From contig NC_079880.1 of assembly GCF_029227915.1 (NCBI RefSeq), positions 12,923,501 to 12,987,500 of the forward strand: a stretch of 64,000 nt of DNA, given 5' to 3'. The position numbers were made by a program, and so were the translations under genes. Positions within the stretch are counted from its first letter, which is position 1; every line of letters begins with the position of its first letter. Under the pieces are notes generated by a model. That model saw only the letters and a list, made by a program, of their open reading frames with translations. It was not told the DNA's origin and ran no database searches. This stretch comes from Hydractinia symbiolongicarpus. Taxonomy: Eukaryota > Cnidaria > Hydrozoa > Anthoathecata > Hydractiniidae. Positions 48,540-63,500 of this stretch are shown here, in pieces.

Positions 48540-51500
48540 GTCTCTCTGTCTCTCTGTATGCGATCCTATACATTTTCTTGATCAGTGTTGCAAAATCTAT
48601 AGGATGAAGGCAACGGGATACAAAATTCTAAAAAAAAAAAAATTGAGAGCACATGATCCTAAACATTTTCTTTATCAGTGTCTCAAGTTCCACACTTTGC
48701 AGGCAAAAAATTTCTTCAAAAATATTTTAAATATGCACTTCTGATGTCAGCAAAACACATAAAACAACCTATTTTTTCCATTGTTCTTCTGTCTAAGTTG
48801 ATATTTCCACAGGCCTAATCGACTAGTATTAAATATTTCAGTGTTCTTCTTGAGAAATCTAATCGAGAAAAAATGATTACTGAACTAGAGTTGGAGGAAA
48901 GACAGAAAATCACAAACAATCTTCAGGTTTGTTGTTGTTCACTTTCTTAGACTGCAGTTAGTTAAGACTTCATTCTCAAAAAAGCCTTACGGTACTTTGT
49001 CTTATTTATTCTTTTACTGGCAATGCGAGTCTGATATAATTGCTGATTATGAATATCTTAACAGTAACTGTCATCTAATTTTTATCGTAAAACAATCTCT
49101 CCTTGATTTCCATTATTATAGTGATGTAGAAATTCCTGTAAATAAGAAATCCCTGTAAGAATATGCGTTATTTTGGCATCCCATTTTGTGAAAATTGTAT
49201 CATGCTTTGTACCTTATTTACAAGATTAAAAATTGTAGGAACTTTGTTCTGCAAAATAAAAGCATCCAAAAATTGACGTAAAATCTAAAAAGCAAAATGT
49301 ATTTCTAAACATTAATATCAAATTTCTAGAACATGCAATATGACCAATCCAATGGATTCAAGGAAGACAACTTGCCTCCAATTCGTACAAGCAAAAAAAT
49401 TGGCCTCCAGGAACAAAAGGTTGGTGATTTCCTTATGTATTTTAGTACATTTTATTACTTCACACAACAGCTAATCTAATTTGATACCAAAATCACCTAG
49501 AGTACATTCCTATCCAGCTACCATTAAAGCTAATGTGGCATACCTAGCCAAGCAATATTGTATAAAGGTGTATACGAAGTTAGCACTGAAATAAAGCTGC
49601 AAATCATATTGTACTTACAATCAAAAGAAGTATGAAATTTCTAGCTTAGATTAAAATCAAAATGAATAGCAAATTGTTTTTTTGGATGTGTGACTTGTGT
49701 GTACCTCCACATACACACAAATTAGCGAATTTGCTGGCGAAATGTATCTGAGCGTGCACAGTTTTGTTTATCTTGATTTTGCTTCGAAAAATTCACTTCG
49801 CCGTAAAGTAGAAACAGTTTCTACTTTTTAGTGGCAGGATATTTTGCTATAAACTTTTAATTAATCAGATCACGTAATCACGTAATCTTCAGTGTTTATT
49901 TTTAGAGGAACTCAATACTGAAAAGAATCCAAAATAACTGCCTTGTTTTTAATATCTGAAAGAGTGCTTACATTCATTATTTTCAATTTGCCACTTTGTG
50001 TTGTCAAATAAAGACGTTTTGGTAAAAAAAAAGCGCTTATACACAAAGGAAGAGTTGGTGGTAACAACCTATAACTGTAGAACTACAATAACTGGATAAT
50101 CTTTAAATTGTAAACTTCGTAGATAACAAATTCAAAATCTTGCAGTAATAAATAATGAATAAGCAATCTATTAATGCTCTGCAATCCTCATTTCTCTGAC
50201 TAGTCCACTGACCACCACAGACATTTTACTTCTCAAAAAGAATATGATGAAAAATATTAGTTGTTAATTGACATGCACTAAAATCTAAATCTAAGTGAAA
50301 ACATTCACACAAATTGTTATGCTTGCTCTTTTTTTCAAATAACAAAAAAAGGTTGGCAATCAGGTACTAATCACCAGAAAGGTCGTAATTATCCTAATTA
50401 AATGTGAATATTTATTATTTTTTCCCCTTTCTAGCCAAAACAGCAAACATCAAATAAACAGGTTACACCCCGGAGTTATGATGAATGGGCAAAATTGGAT
50501 AAAGAAATTGAAAACCAAGACCAAAGGGAAACTACTTCAAAAACAGTTATAAATGAAGCTAACCCTCCTGCTTACAAATTGTTGGGAAAAGAAAACATCA
50601 ACCAACCTAAAGCGAGTATGTATGTTGTATTGTAGTATGCTGCAGCGTTATATATTTGAGTCATTGGTAATTATTGATATTTTAATTAGGTAATGCTCAG
50701 TTGGATTAAAAGAAACTTGTCCTATGTTATGTTTCATGCCAAAGTTGATAAGTCTAATTTTGTCTGTGATAAGAAGATGTGAAACATTCTGATTCTTGGT
50801 AAAAATTAATACCTAGGTGCTAGATAAAACGATTTTAAAATCAAGAACAACAAAAAACATTGCTGCTGATGTGTTAATGTTATGAATGTTATTTTTATGA
50901 GAAATGTTTTGTATCATTATGGAAACAATGCGTAAAATCCTGACAGGTTGTTTTTTAAAAAATGGTGATGGAATTCTAAAGTATAAAATTGGATGACTAG
51001 GCAGTTCAGTTTATGAAAAGCTACAACCATAGACATGATATGTGGGCTATATGTAAAAATGTCAATGGATTGATAGCTGCACCTTCCACAATGTCCAGAT
51101 TATGGCTCATGGTCTAGAAAGGTCGAAAAAATTAGTTTTGTTTAGATTTTCAGATCTAACTGAGTAACCTTATCTCTCAAAGTCTTTGATAAACTTTGAC
51201 AAGTTTGAAGTAGGTGTTTCCTAGAGGACCAAAAGCACATTTACTGCTGATAAACTAAAAATATAGTTTGCTGTTAGCTCTCTAAAACCATATTGTAGAA
51301 GATCAATCATAAGTTTTGGTTGACCGGATCAGAGACGCAAGTTGTTTGTGTTTTCTTTATGCAAATGAAATGAATTCAGATATTCTATATTTAGCTGATG
51401 TACAAATTATATTTTCTCAAGGCTGTGAATTAGTAGGTTGACTTGCAAAGTATATACATATAAGGTCGGCTTAGTAATGCCGTTTTATAAAGCAAATGTG

Positions 51501-54500
51501 TTTTTTAAATTTCTCAAATATCAAGTTATCAATTTTTTTTAGAATCTGCCGATGAGCTAAACTACACTGCACAGAATGAGAAAAAGAAAGGCAATGAAGC
51601 GTTTAATAGTGGTGATTTTGAAGAGGCACTAGTCTATTATAATCGCAGTTTAGATATCATAGAAAATCCAGCAGTATACAACAATCGAGCAATAACAAAT
51701 ATCAAATTAAAAAACTATCCTCCAGCCCTGGCTGATTGTAACACAGTTATTCAAAGTGAACCAAATAATATAAAAGGTTTGTATTTATTTCTGACAGCCG
51801 AAAACATTTATAAGAAATATGTTTATAAGCAGTTGAATTTTATTTAAAAAACTCTGGAGCAAATTTGGTTGTGCACAAGAAACACAAAAAAAAATTATTT
51901 GGTGCGAAAATAGAAACAGAAACACTTTCAAAACAAAAGAAGTTGAACATTTTAAAAACAGAAAAGTACAATAATTTCTTTGGCCCACTCTTTAGTTTTT
52001 TAAAAAACAAAATCTTCGATTTTGGAAACTCTAGATCTGTTTTTGCATTTAGGGACATTTTTTTTTACTGTGAAATCTTGTACTGATATAATAAACAAAT
52101 TTCCTATTGCATTATCATGTCAGCCGATAATTCTGAAAGTTTCTTATGTCACAGATCCTTTTGTAGTATATATGGATGGTATTGTGCCTCAACATTCTTC
52201 AGTTTAGATGTTTATAGCGCAAAAAGTAAAATAATTAGACTAATGGAAGTTCATGCTGGTATAAATTTTATATTGATAAACCGTACTCTCGCGTTTTCTA
52301 TGTGAAATCCTGCTAACAACTTAAAACTAAGATTGTAAAAAACAAGTATACAGGATCTGAGCACATCCTTGTAACTTTATTGTGGTACAGTTTCAAGGAT
52401 GGATGTTGACATTTTCACTTAAAACCAAAATGGTAAGTCTAATTTATGTATATCTTTTAGCATATTTACGACGTGGTATAGCAAATCAAGCGCTACAAAA
52501 TTTGGATGATGCTTTTAATGATTTTACAAAAGTTTTAGAATTAGAACCAGCTAATAAACGTGGAAAGGTGATTTTTTTGTATGCATTGTTTTCACAGAAT
52601 TGATCCTGTTATCAACCCCTTAACTTAACAATCCAACTATCGCTATATCAATATTTTATTTTGTGCTAAAGTGCTAAGCAGAAGAGAAACCTAATAACAT
52701 TTGTTTTTTATACTTTTATGAATTGGTCAAGGTTTTAAACTGCTTATTTTTATGATAAAATTAAAAATTATACTTGTTTTCTTGTTTTCTTTTAGCAACT
52801 ATTAGAAGAAATCACAGCTGCAATAAGGTGAGTAGTTTTTTTTTTATGCATTTGCAGTTTTTACAAACGGTTTAGATTATATGTGTAATTTGTTTTCATT
52901 GTATAGAATCTGCATCAAAAAAATAGCAAACTTGCTGAAAATCTTTATACTTGAAATTTTAATAGCACCAAACAAAATGTAGTCAAAATGCAGGTACTTT
53001 TAACCTACACCTAAACATCCATTACATTCTGCATAATCCTAATAAATAAACTTAACGGGAAACAAAGGTCAAACGTTTTTTTGTTGTTCGATTGAAATAA
53101 AAGAGTATGATGAAGCAATAACAGAAATGTTATTTTTACTCCAACGTTGAATAAGAGCATTTTAAAATTTCATTTGTTATGACATTATAATTGCATTAGG
53201 CTTCCTGTATAACACTCATAGTAAGTATGTAGATCAACAAAATTATTACCAGCAAATATAGCAAGTGACCAGACGCTTCGATAGGTTGACCCTGAGGCAT
53301 ATTTATACATATAACAGTAGAAAGACGAAAACACACAGCAAGTTTAGCTTTCATGTGATATGTAATTTTATTAAAACCACACTAACAATATACATCTATT
53401 ACGTCAAGAAATGAACTTTGTGCAATATACATTTTTTTTTAATTATTTTTTTATTATGAATACTAATGTTGTTCTCTGTCTCTAAACGAAAAATTAAGTA
53501 AAATTTTTTCCAATCCTCTGTTACCCTCTAATTTTGCTGAAAACCTTTAAAGATTATTTAAGTAGCATCAAACAGGAACTAGTCATAGATATTTAGATAA
53601 ATTTTAATTTCATTGCAGTAAGAAGAAAACAAATCAGAAAAAAGGGAAAAGATTAACTGTAGAAGAAATTGATAGTCAAGACTGTATGTCCGATAAAGTA
53701 ACTGTAGATACAAATGTAAATGACCCAAAACCTTCCACAAAGAAAGGTAAAAGATTGATCATTGAAGATATAGACACATCAGTAAGACAAGAGGGGAATA
53801 CAGTACCTGAAAAAACAAACAATAATAAGGAGGTACCGAACACCACAAATTTAGTATCCAAAGATGATAAACCTGTTGAGAAAACTTCAACATCCATTGT
53901 TGCACGCCCCAAAGAGCTCCCACCAGATGTTGTTGATTTGAAAAATGAAGGAAATGATCTGTATAAAGCTGGCCGATACGTTGAAGCTATGAAAGCATAC
54001 ACCAGTGCTATTCATATGCTAATGGACGGTGAGTTGCTTTTTCTGTCTGGTGTTGCTATTATCGTATTTGATGACCATATGAAATGTTTTCATTGTCAAT
54101 GTGTCAAACAGAAAGATGAAGAATATTTCATTTCGTATATTGATTTTACAAGTAACATTACATAAATGTTATACAAAGAATGGAAACTGGACTGCAAATG
54201 TTACTGGAACAACCAGATTTTTTGTAAAGTTGTCTAGAAGTTGTTTTAGTACGCACTTTGAGATAATGTATGGAAAAAATTCTAAACGTTCTTTTCAGTT
54301 TCAGTATATTTTCCTACTGTAGTCCAAAAAGCTCTTAAGTTTTTTGTTAGCGTGTGTACACTTGGACAAAATCTATCATTTTTAAAATGTGCATGGGCTA
54401 ACAAAAAAAACTTATGAGCTTCTTGCAGTACAACAGAAAATGCAGTCAAATAGAAATAAGCCTTAACACTAAAATAAGTTGAGCATAGGGGAACTGAATT

Positions 54501-57500
54501 TTCTTGATTAATGTATAGATCTTGAATAAAGACCTGGAGCTCCAATAAGAAAACCTTTCCATGAAATATATACTATTGTGTTTATAGGCATATGACTGTA
54601 ATATTACCACTACTTTTCTGTATTTAGATCAAAACGATTTCAAGAATGCTTTGGCTGTTTTATTTAGCAGTCGGGCAATGTGTGAAATGAAAACTGGCCG
54701 ATGTCGTGAATGCATTCATGATTGTAATAAATCCTTGAATTTTACTCCAACTGTCAAAGCATATTTAAGAAGAGCTGCAGCTTTCGAAACGATTGAAAAG
54801 TATGTTTTTGAATCATAAAATTTGTTTAATATTCAGATATTATTTTTGTAAGATCTTGTTTTCAGAAGCTCCTGTATCTTAAAAGTAGTAAAATTGCTAT
54901 TTTTAATACCATAAAGCTGAATCAAAGACTGAGTTGACAGAATTAGGCTTCAGGTAGAAAGTAGCAGACAAGGATATAACATCCCTGTCTGCTACTTCTA
55001 CCTTTCATAAGTCTTGATTTCCCAACCAATGTGCAATAACTGACTCTGTTAAGTACCATGTACATATTGGCAAATTTGTCTTGAATATTCCTCTGTTTTG
55101 TTGAATATAACTCACCCTAGGTAAATAAAACATGATGTTTAACGAAAGAATACAAACCTGTCTTGTAATATGCAATATGAAACCTGTTTTTCCTTTAAAG
55201 AGGATGGAAAGTTGAGAATGTTGTTAAATATATTCCTACCTGAAACAAAACAACAAAACAAAAATCAAAAAATTTATTTAAAATAATAAAAGTAATATTT
55301 TTCCCCTCTTTTAGATATCTGTCTGCTTATTCGGATTTTCAAGCCTGTCTTCAAATAGATGGAACAAATACAACAGCATTGCAGGGTATATCAAGGTATG
55401 TCAGCTCACTACTAAATAAGAAGAGTACCTAATAATTACGAAGATAAGGCCTTCTTTTATTGTAAAGGGCTATAGGTGAATATATGATGAAAACTATAAG
55501 AGTCAGAAGCAAAACAAATAAGGAATAGGTGATTGCCTTAGATGGATTACTGGTACTGTGAATTTTAGATAAAATCAGAGGTTACTTTGAGCAAATAATA
55601 AGAAGAATGTAAACAAGACTATGTTGCAATACTATAAGGATATAAACACTAAAACTTCTTGATACTTGTTCTTTTTTGATGTTGCTTACACCACAATGAT
55701 TTCTAGTAATAGCCACCTGTCACGTTTAACACTTTTGTAAGTTATTAATTTCATCTAAAAACTATTAATTCCTTTATACATTTGACTATACACAATAATA
55801 ACTGTATTGTGTTAATAATCGTTGCGCACAGCTTTATTTATTTTAAGCTATCGCGTAGACAGCGCACAAAAGATGATGCAGGAAATATGTTTAAAGGGTG
55901 ATACTACCAGTGATTTTACTTGTTCTTAGGTTAAGTTCTGTTTTAAAAGCTGAACATGGTTCATCATGGCGTGAAAAACTTCCGAAACTGTCCACAGTTA
56001 TACCAACAATACAACCCACTATCCAAACCAGCCAAACAAGTGAAAAGTTACCTAGCAAAGAAAGTCAACCACCTAAGAATAACACTAACACTAAGAAAGC
56101 TGAAGATGTTCCGAGTCAGAAGAGCATTGAGGAGCAGTTTAAAGAGACTAAAGAAAAGGGAAACAAATGCGTGCAACAGGTTAGCGTCTACATATATGTT
56201 TTTTGTGATCATCGCCAGTCTGAAAGCCGAAAAAAATTGTAAACATAATGCTTCTTCTTGAGAAAAAAGTGGTAATCAAAAGAAAAAAAATTTTTCAAAA
56301 GAAATAATTTTTTACGGGATAATGACCAGCCATGATAATTCGTACTTGTGATACAATAGTTCAAGCGTAAAAGTTGCTTTTATTTTAAAGTACAGATGAA
56401 TTTTTATGTGGCTTTTTTGACATGCAATTTTATAAACACTCAAAACCTCCTTGCATTGACTTGCTAGTCATAGCCTGATGTGCGATGGTTTTGTACACAT
56501 AGACTATTTTAGAAACACTCCCCAAAATTTCTTCCCTTTAGATTCAAACTTTAACCTGGTTTGAGATGCAACTTTTTTTTTTAAGACTAGACTAGTTTAG
56601 GACTTTGTTTCCTTTTAGGGTAAATTTGCAGATGCTGTTCCCTACTACACATCATGCATTCTTTTGCTACCTAATGAAGTGCCAAGTTACACTAACAGAG
56701 CGTTATGTTTTCTAAAACTCAATGAAGTAGGTAACTTAAAAATTATTTATCATCGTTTTCATTTTTCCTAGGATCTCATTTTTCCTAGGAATTATAAGGT
56801 GTGTATTTTAGGAGACTAATAATTTTTAAAGGGTAATAATAGGGTAATAAAAGCAGGCTATATGGAGGTATTGCCTGTGTTTATTATTAGTTTCAAAAAT
56901 TCTTTACTATTGTCCTAGTTGTTAGTCCCTTAGAGGCTGTTTGCATGATACTGGTTTGACTCGGTTTGGTCCACAGTGTATTTCTTAGAATTTTTACAAA
57001 CGTTTTTATAACTTAAGAAACCTTTATTTCGGTCAGAGTGGCAAGTGAAATAACAAACTTCTGCAACGTTGCTATATTATCACATCATCTTGGGTAAAAT
57101 GCCGTTTGTGATCAGTTCGCATTAAAAGTCTTAAATGGGACTTTTGGTGGCACCCACAAAATTAAATTACAAACAGTTACATTTTTTCACATTGTGGTAT
57201 AGAATTTTGCTTCACCTGAATTGTACACTGCGTTGAACTTTTTAAGGGGTTTGTTGAGAAAAAGAGTGTTAAGGAGTGTCTATAAAGTTGATATTTAGTG
57301 ACAGAAGGGTACATATTTAGCAATAGGCACTTATTTGAAGATAAGTATTTATTTAAAGATAGGCACTTCTTTGAAGATAGGCACTTGTATGAAAATAGGA
57401 ATTGGCAGATGTATTTTTGATAGGCGCTTATGGTTCTCAAATACTTTGCTCAATCTCAGTAAGAAATCACAAAAAATTAAAAGTTTTTAATTCTTACTAA

Positions 57501-60500
57501 TTTCATTTTACCAGCCAGTAAAAGCAATAGAAGATTGTGACAAAGCACTTCACCTTCAACCACAGAATGTGAAAGCTTTATTTAGAAGAGCACAAGCTAA
57601 TAAGGTAATCTTTTGAGATTAAATAATCTTTTGTTTTCCTTTTAAAACTTTCAAACCTTTAAAACTGCCATACTGTAAAAGAAATATCCAGGCTGAAGTG
57701 AATCTATTGCTTAAATTTCTTAGGCGTATCTTTTCACTTGAGCTTCTGCAGTGAAACTTTTTGCTTTTTACAACTTTTCTTCAATTTTTTCGCGAATTTA
57801 ATTAAAGGGCTATTCTGTGACTTTACTGTTGTATAGATTACACACATTTCTGCATTAGACTTTGAAGCAATATAAAGATGCATTAAGTGATTTCTCACTT
57901 GTGTTGAAGTGTGAACCCAACAACACGCTTGCAAAAAAAGAAGTGGAAGAGTGTAAACAGCTTTTTCGGGAAGTAGGTGGAATAAAAGTTTTTAGATGTT
58001 CCTTTCATGGAGCATTCTTTCTATAGCTTGTTAAGACGGTAGCTGAGAGAAAACAAAAATTAGCTGGCCACCCTTCTTAGTTTTGTTTAGTTGATGTCTG
58101 TTTTTTTTAATAGTTTTTTTATTGTGCAGGTTAACTTATCTTAAGTTTTTTTTCTTCTTTGTACAGAAAAATTAAAAACTCGTCCCTGCGAACAAACGTT
58201 GAGTTTTTCTAGAGCCACTTTAAACGCTTTCACCATCTTGAAGAAAGAGGAACAGAGAATTCATATTTTTTATAACTATGATGCGAAATGGACACGGTAT
58301 TTTTTTTGCTGAAACTTTGCAGTCGGAGCTGCGGAGGCTCCACTTTTGTAAAAACGTAGGCCATTGCAATCAGTAAAATTTAGAACAACAGCAGATTTGG
58401 GGCAGTTTTAAAAATTGGCAAAAACCGTCAACTCACCAATACTCTGCAACGAATATATGTATAAACGTCAAATGTTGAAAAATAAACTAAGATCCTAGGT
58501 CTGCTGTCTTCAAGTATAAATAATGTAATCTAATACAGAAAAAGCCGAAATTACTACTTCTGGTTACGAGCCTAACGTTTGTGATTATGTGCCAATATAC
58601 AACATTCACACATTGCGAAACAACTCATATTGCAGTTCTTAATGACCTTGAAATTTGAACGAACCATGCTGACTTCAGCAATAATTACTACCATTTGTTT
58701 TCATCAGAATTTATGCTAATATTAAATACTCTTTCTTTTGTTTACAGGAACTTTTAGAAATTCAAGCTAGGAATGAAGTGAATAAACAAAAAAGCAAAAA
58801 GATGAAGATTGACGAAGTAACATCAGACATGGTGAGGAACATCGAATTCATGTGCGTGTTGTCTGTAAAATCAAGGTCATAGAAATGTTCCTTAAAATAA
58901 TTTATGACAGTATTTTTTACGAAACATTAGTTTGGTTCCAAGACAACTTATTAGGTAAGAAAAATGACTAAAATCAGTAAAGAACAGTAAGCCAATGCCA
59001 ATGGGTTACCATTTATTGACCTGCAATTATGAAAGCCTAAAATCTGAAATCTCTGACAAAACTTAGAACAAGAACCTAGACAACTAAATTAATAACATTT
59101 TTGTTTTTTCAGTATATGATTTTGTGTAAATTACAGAACAGCCTGATCATCCGTGGTAATGTCTTTCAAGTACATAGGGTGAAAATTTGATTTGTGTCCT
59201 TTCATAGATAGCATATTTGAACATTATGTAACAGTATTATGTATATGAAATTATTGTTTAGGTTTTTAGGCTTGATTTTTAAGGAAAATGTCTTGACACT
59301 TTTATTTCAACAATGCTGAAAAAAAGAATAAATAAAATATGATGATGGTCTTTTGAATGTGAATCGAATTGATACACGTTTTTTTTATGACAGCCTTAGA
59401 TTGGGGCTTACTTATCAGTATTTAGGCTTCACATCCAACTCTTTAACACTTTTGCATCACTTAGAAACTTTCCCAGTTGAGTTGTAGCAAATGACTTTTG
59501 AGAAGCAGGTATATATCAGTGAGGCTGTTCATAGTGACAAAAATGAAATGAATTTTATCAAAATCTGTACAATAACTTATTGAGAAATGAAATATTTACC
59601 AAATTTTTAAAAATGTAAACTTTTCGCAAATCACCATGCATCCCCACCATTAATTTTCCACCCCCTTTTCCAATAAAAATTTGTTATAATGAAAATTCTC
59701 TTAATAATTTTTTAAAATTTCATAATTCTTCTAATAAGGTTTAATACCATCCGCAATTATGGACTTTAAAGTTATGGAATTTTCGTTATTTTTCAAACAT
59801 GGACAAAAGGTGAATAGCCACTGCTCTGCTAGCTGTGAAGTCTCTACTATCCTGCATACGTAGGTCACGTAGAGAGCGTGTGAAATTCGCTAGCAGCATT
59901 TTTTAGCGCGTCCTAGCAGCAAAACGATTTACGTCGCAGCCTATGAAGCTCGCGAAATTTGGACAAAATAGTCGTGCTGACGTCAGCAACAATTAGCACG
60001 TTTCAAGAGTAACCTACGTCCACTCTAAACACTGACAAGTTGAAAATGCGCGACTCTAATATAGAAACAAGCAATTTGAAATTACACGTGCTATCTCAAC
60101 ATATTATATCCATGATTGTATCTGCAGTTATCGTTTAAGATTTGACTAAAACCCATATTACTGTCCAGGCTAAAAATTTAAAAAGTTATGGAACTGAGGC
60201 TTAAATAGCAATATATGAAGCCTAGAAAAAAGATTCATGATTTTCATTTTTAAAAATAATAACAAAGTAGTACAATCTTATTATACTTAACTTCTTGGTA
60301 AATACTCAAATTGAAGAAGTGTTAAGAAAGTTTTCAATTTGCGCCTCTTCAAAAACTTTTTGATAGATAACGTAATTTGTTATTTGAGTTCGGCACCTCT
60401 GTCCTGACATAATGGCTACTAACTCCCTTGCTTTTCAACAAGACTTGTTACGACGCAAGACAGGACGCCGTTACGATTTGTTACGACACGAGACAGGGTG

Positions 60501-63500
60501 CCGTCGAGATTTGTTACGACGCAAGACAGGGCGCTGTTACGATTTGTTATGACACGAGACAGGGCGCTGTTACGATGCATATTTTAAAAGAACTCGTGTT
60601 GATGTTCCTATTCTGTTTTGTTCCAAACTTCATAATTCATTTTAGACAAGCTCTTCTTCGAAGCCGTGTAAAAACAACACAAAAACTGGTAAATGCACTA
60701 CATCTAAAAGTAATCCATCCAAACCACAATCTACGAAGAAGGTAATCTATTTGTGAATCTAGACTAATCAATTTTTCTTACTCGATCCCGAGAAATGTTT
60801 TATTTACTTATTTTTGATCTCAATCTCTGATCAGTTTACACTTGACTGTCACACCTAAACCACCATTGCGTGTTTTGCGTTAAATCGTTGAAGGATATTT
60901 CGTGTGGCGAAGGGCCTAGTTCAAAAAGTTTCTTATTTGTAGGCTGAAATTCCATGTTTTTAGTTCCAAAAATTTCTTATTTAGTTTCTTCATTTTCCTA
61001 GTAAAATAAGGCTTTCAAATGAATAGTTAGTTCTAAAAGTTTCTTTAAGTTTTGGACTAGTTGGTTTTAAAATAAAACAGATGTATCATTTTGTCTCTTT
61101 TATTAAACAAAAAGGATCAAAAACAAAAACAGTGATGACTGTAACATCTTATTTCAGAAATAGACATAGAATGTAGTAGTAACAGTTTCTTAATTTTTAA
61201 AGATTCTACATGTAGGTTTCTTATAAACATGTTTCTTATAAAAAAAGGGTGGTCCGGTCGTCTTGAACAAAATACAGGCCTTGCATTGAGTACTGTTTGT
61301 ACTATTTGTGTTATTAAATTTTACGATGGATAATAAACTTTGAAGTTTGACCATATGTTGGTCTGAACAATGCCGACTTAACATTTCGTTGGTTGCAATA
61401 TTTGTTACATGATAAATAGATGTGTTTTTTTAAATTACATAGTATGGCTACCAATGATGTGTTTCAGTGAAATTCATATGTGACTTGATGGAAAGTAATA
61501 GATGCGTGCTTCTGTTATCAGACACAAGATAAAACTTGTTAGATTAAAATAACACGAACATGGATCACGTGTTCGAGTCTTGTGTGCGTGTTACTGCAGG
61601 CGCACGCTTTGTTTTATAAGGTTTTGATAAGAACACCGGTTGCCGAGCTGACAAAAATTCAGAACGAAATAAGAACAGTTTTAATCATTGTATCTAAAAC
61701 TACGAACAACGCGAGTCCTAATTTTACAAGAAAATAAGAACAATTCAGAATGTGAAATTATATTGCAATTTTCTCCTAACCTACACAAGCCAACGATTAT
61801 TGTTTTTACTCGTGTTTGCTTTTGTGAGAATAATTGTATCGGCTCGATTGTTCATGAACATAATTATAGAGCCCTAATAAAAAACATCCAATTTTAGAGT
61901 AAGAGGGAAAAAGTGAGGCTGAATTTTGAAGTTGGTTTCTGTTTATTAAGAACAAAATAAGAACAAAACAGGCTACAAAAATAAGAACATTAAGCCTCGG
62001 GTCGGATTTAACTGTTTCTTATAAGGAAGGCTTGAAATTTTGTGAGTTACTGAATTTAATTTGTTTAGATGACTGGTTTCGAGTTTTTACAAGCATGGAA
62101 TGGTATTAAATCTGAAAAATCTACTGATTATGCAGAGCTACTGAAACAGGTTGAACCACAAAAATTGCCAGAGTGTAAGTGTATTATGTTTTTTATGTAA
62201 ACTGTTTGGTTGTTGTTATGGATAGAAAACACGCGTTGAGAGGCTTTTACTGCGAGAATAAAAACACAGCGTTATTTTGAAAAGCTCGGTGTTTTTGCCT
62301 TGATGTATCGAACTCCTGATATAGAGAGTCAATAACCAATTTTTTTGGCGAAACAGGTTCTTTTACCACGATCAACTTCTTACACTGTGCTTAACCAACT
62401 CATGATATGAAGAGTTCAAAGTTTTTTAAAAGTATAAAATACAAGATCTTACAAAATGTAATTACATTTGCTCCAACAAGTTGGCAATGAATTGTCAAAA
62501 AGATCAAACTTGTCTTTTTATTGCGTTTGTATTTTCAATGAAATCGCCGGCGGTGGTTAACATATATAAATATTTAAGTTGAATTTATTTACTATTTTGA
62601 AAGAAGTTTTTTTTGTTTCTAGTGTTATCAAATAAACTTGATGGAGATATCATTAAAACGATAATTCGTACGGTTCACGATCATTTCGCAACAAAAGGTT
62701 CGCTTCATATTTTTCCTTACTCAGCACTCATATTCATTTTACCTTCCTCAATTTTTTGACGTCTCCCTAGACCTTCCCGAATTGAAAATGATTCTTATCC
62801 CAAAGTTCCTTTGGTAGAACAAATTACCTAATTTCGTAATTATTTCTGTTCGTTAATTGCCTCAATTGCGAACTCAAAGTTACGATCACACCCTTCATAT
62901 AGCCGAGCTTTCTAAGAATAGCCTCATATTCAAAATAATTATTTTCTTCAAATCTAAATAAAATCCAATCAGAATATTATATTGCTCTAAAAACTTTATT
63001 TTTGTCATATGATAATTTGATATTCTATCTGAATATCCTTATTTAAAGTGCATAGAACCATTATAAAACTTTGGATGACGTCATAATTATTATAATTTAT
63101 AAAGTTCGGAAAAGGTGTATTACAGAGGCAAGAAAAATTCGCGTTAATTAAATTCCCCTTAAAGTGTAACGTAAATATCCAGAACGTCAAAAAAATTACT
63201 AGTTAATTGAAAACCTGTAATTGAAGTTTAAAAATCTATTTTCCTATCAATCGCTCATACTCATACTTTATTCTTCTTCTGTTTACTTCGCTCAAAAAAT
63301 TTTTAGCTGGTATCCTGCTAATACGCTTTACTCACCTAATGTGACTAAGACAAGCTGGAGAGTATCTGTAATTGTTTTGAAAGAAAACAAAAAGTGATTG
63401 TTAGTGAAATTAGGATATTTTCTCATCCGCATTATTTTAATACTTTTTGTAAGTGCAGCTAAATCGCTTTAATTAAATAGTTATAGGCATTCACGTTAAT

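Noticed and set aside
48210-48581. 123-codon frame containing SPAG1 exon 2 and the GTCT array, and its antisense partner
   Set aside because: Only 48335-48409 is conserved with SPAG1; the rest is intron and tetranucleotide repeat.
60446-60577. CRISPR-like array
   Set aside because: Units are contiguous with no spacers, in an animal intron; it is a minisatellite.
60428-60745. 105-codon open frame across the 33-bp minisatellite and SPAG1 exon 17
   Set aside because: It uses a frame different from the SPAG1 exon; the array is a multiple of three and free of stops by chance. The exon 17 frame starting at 60646 is the one that joins exons 16 and 18.
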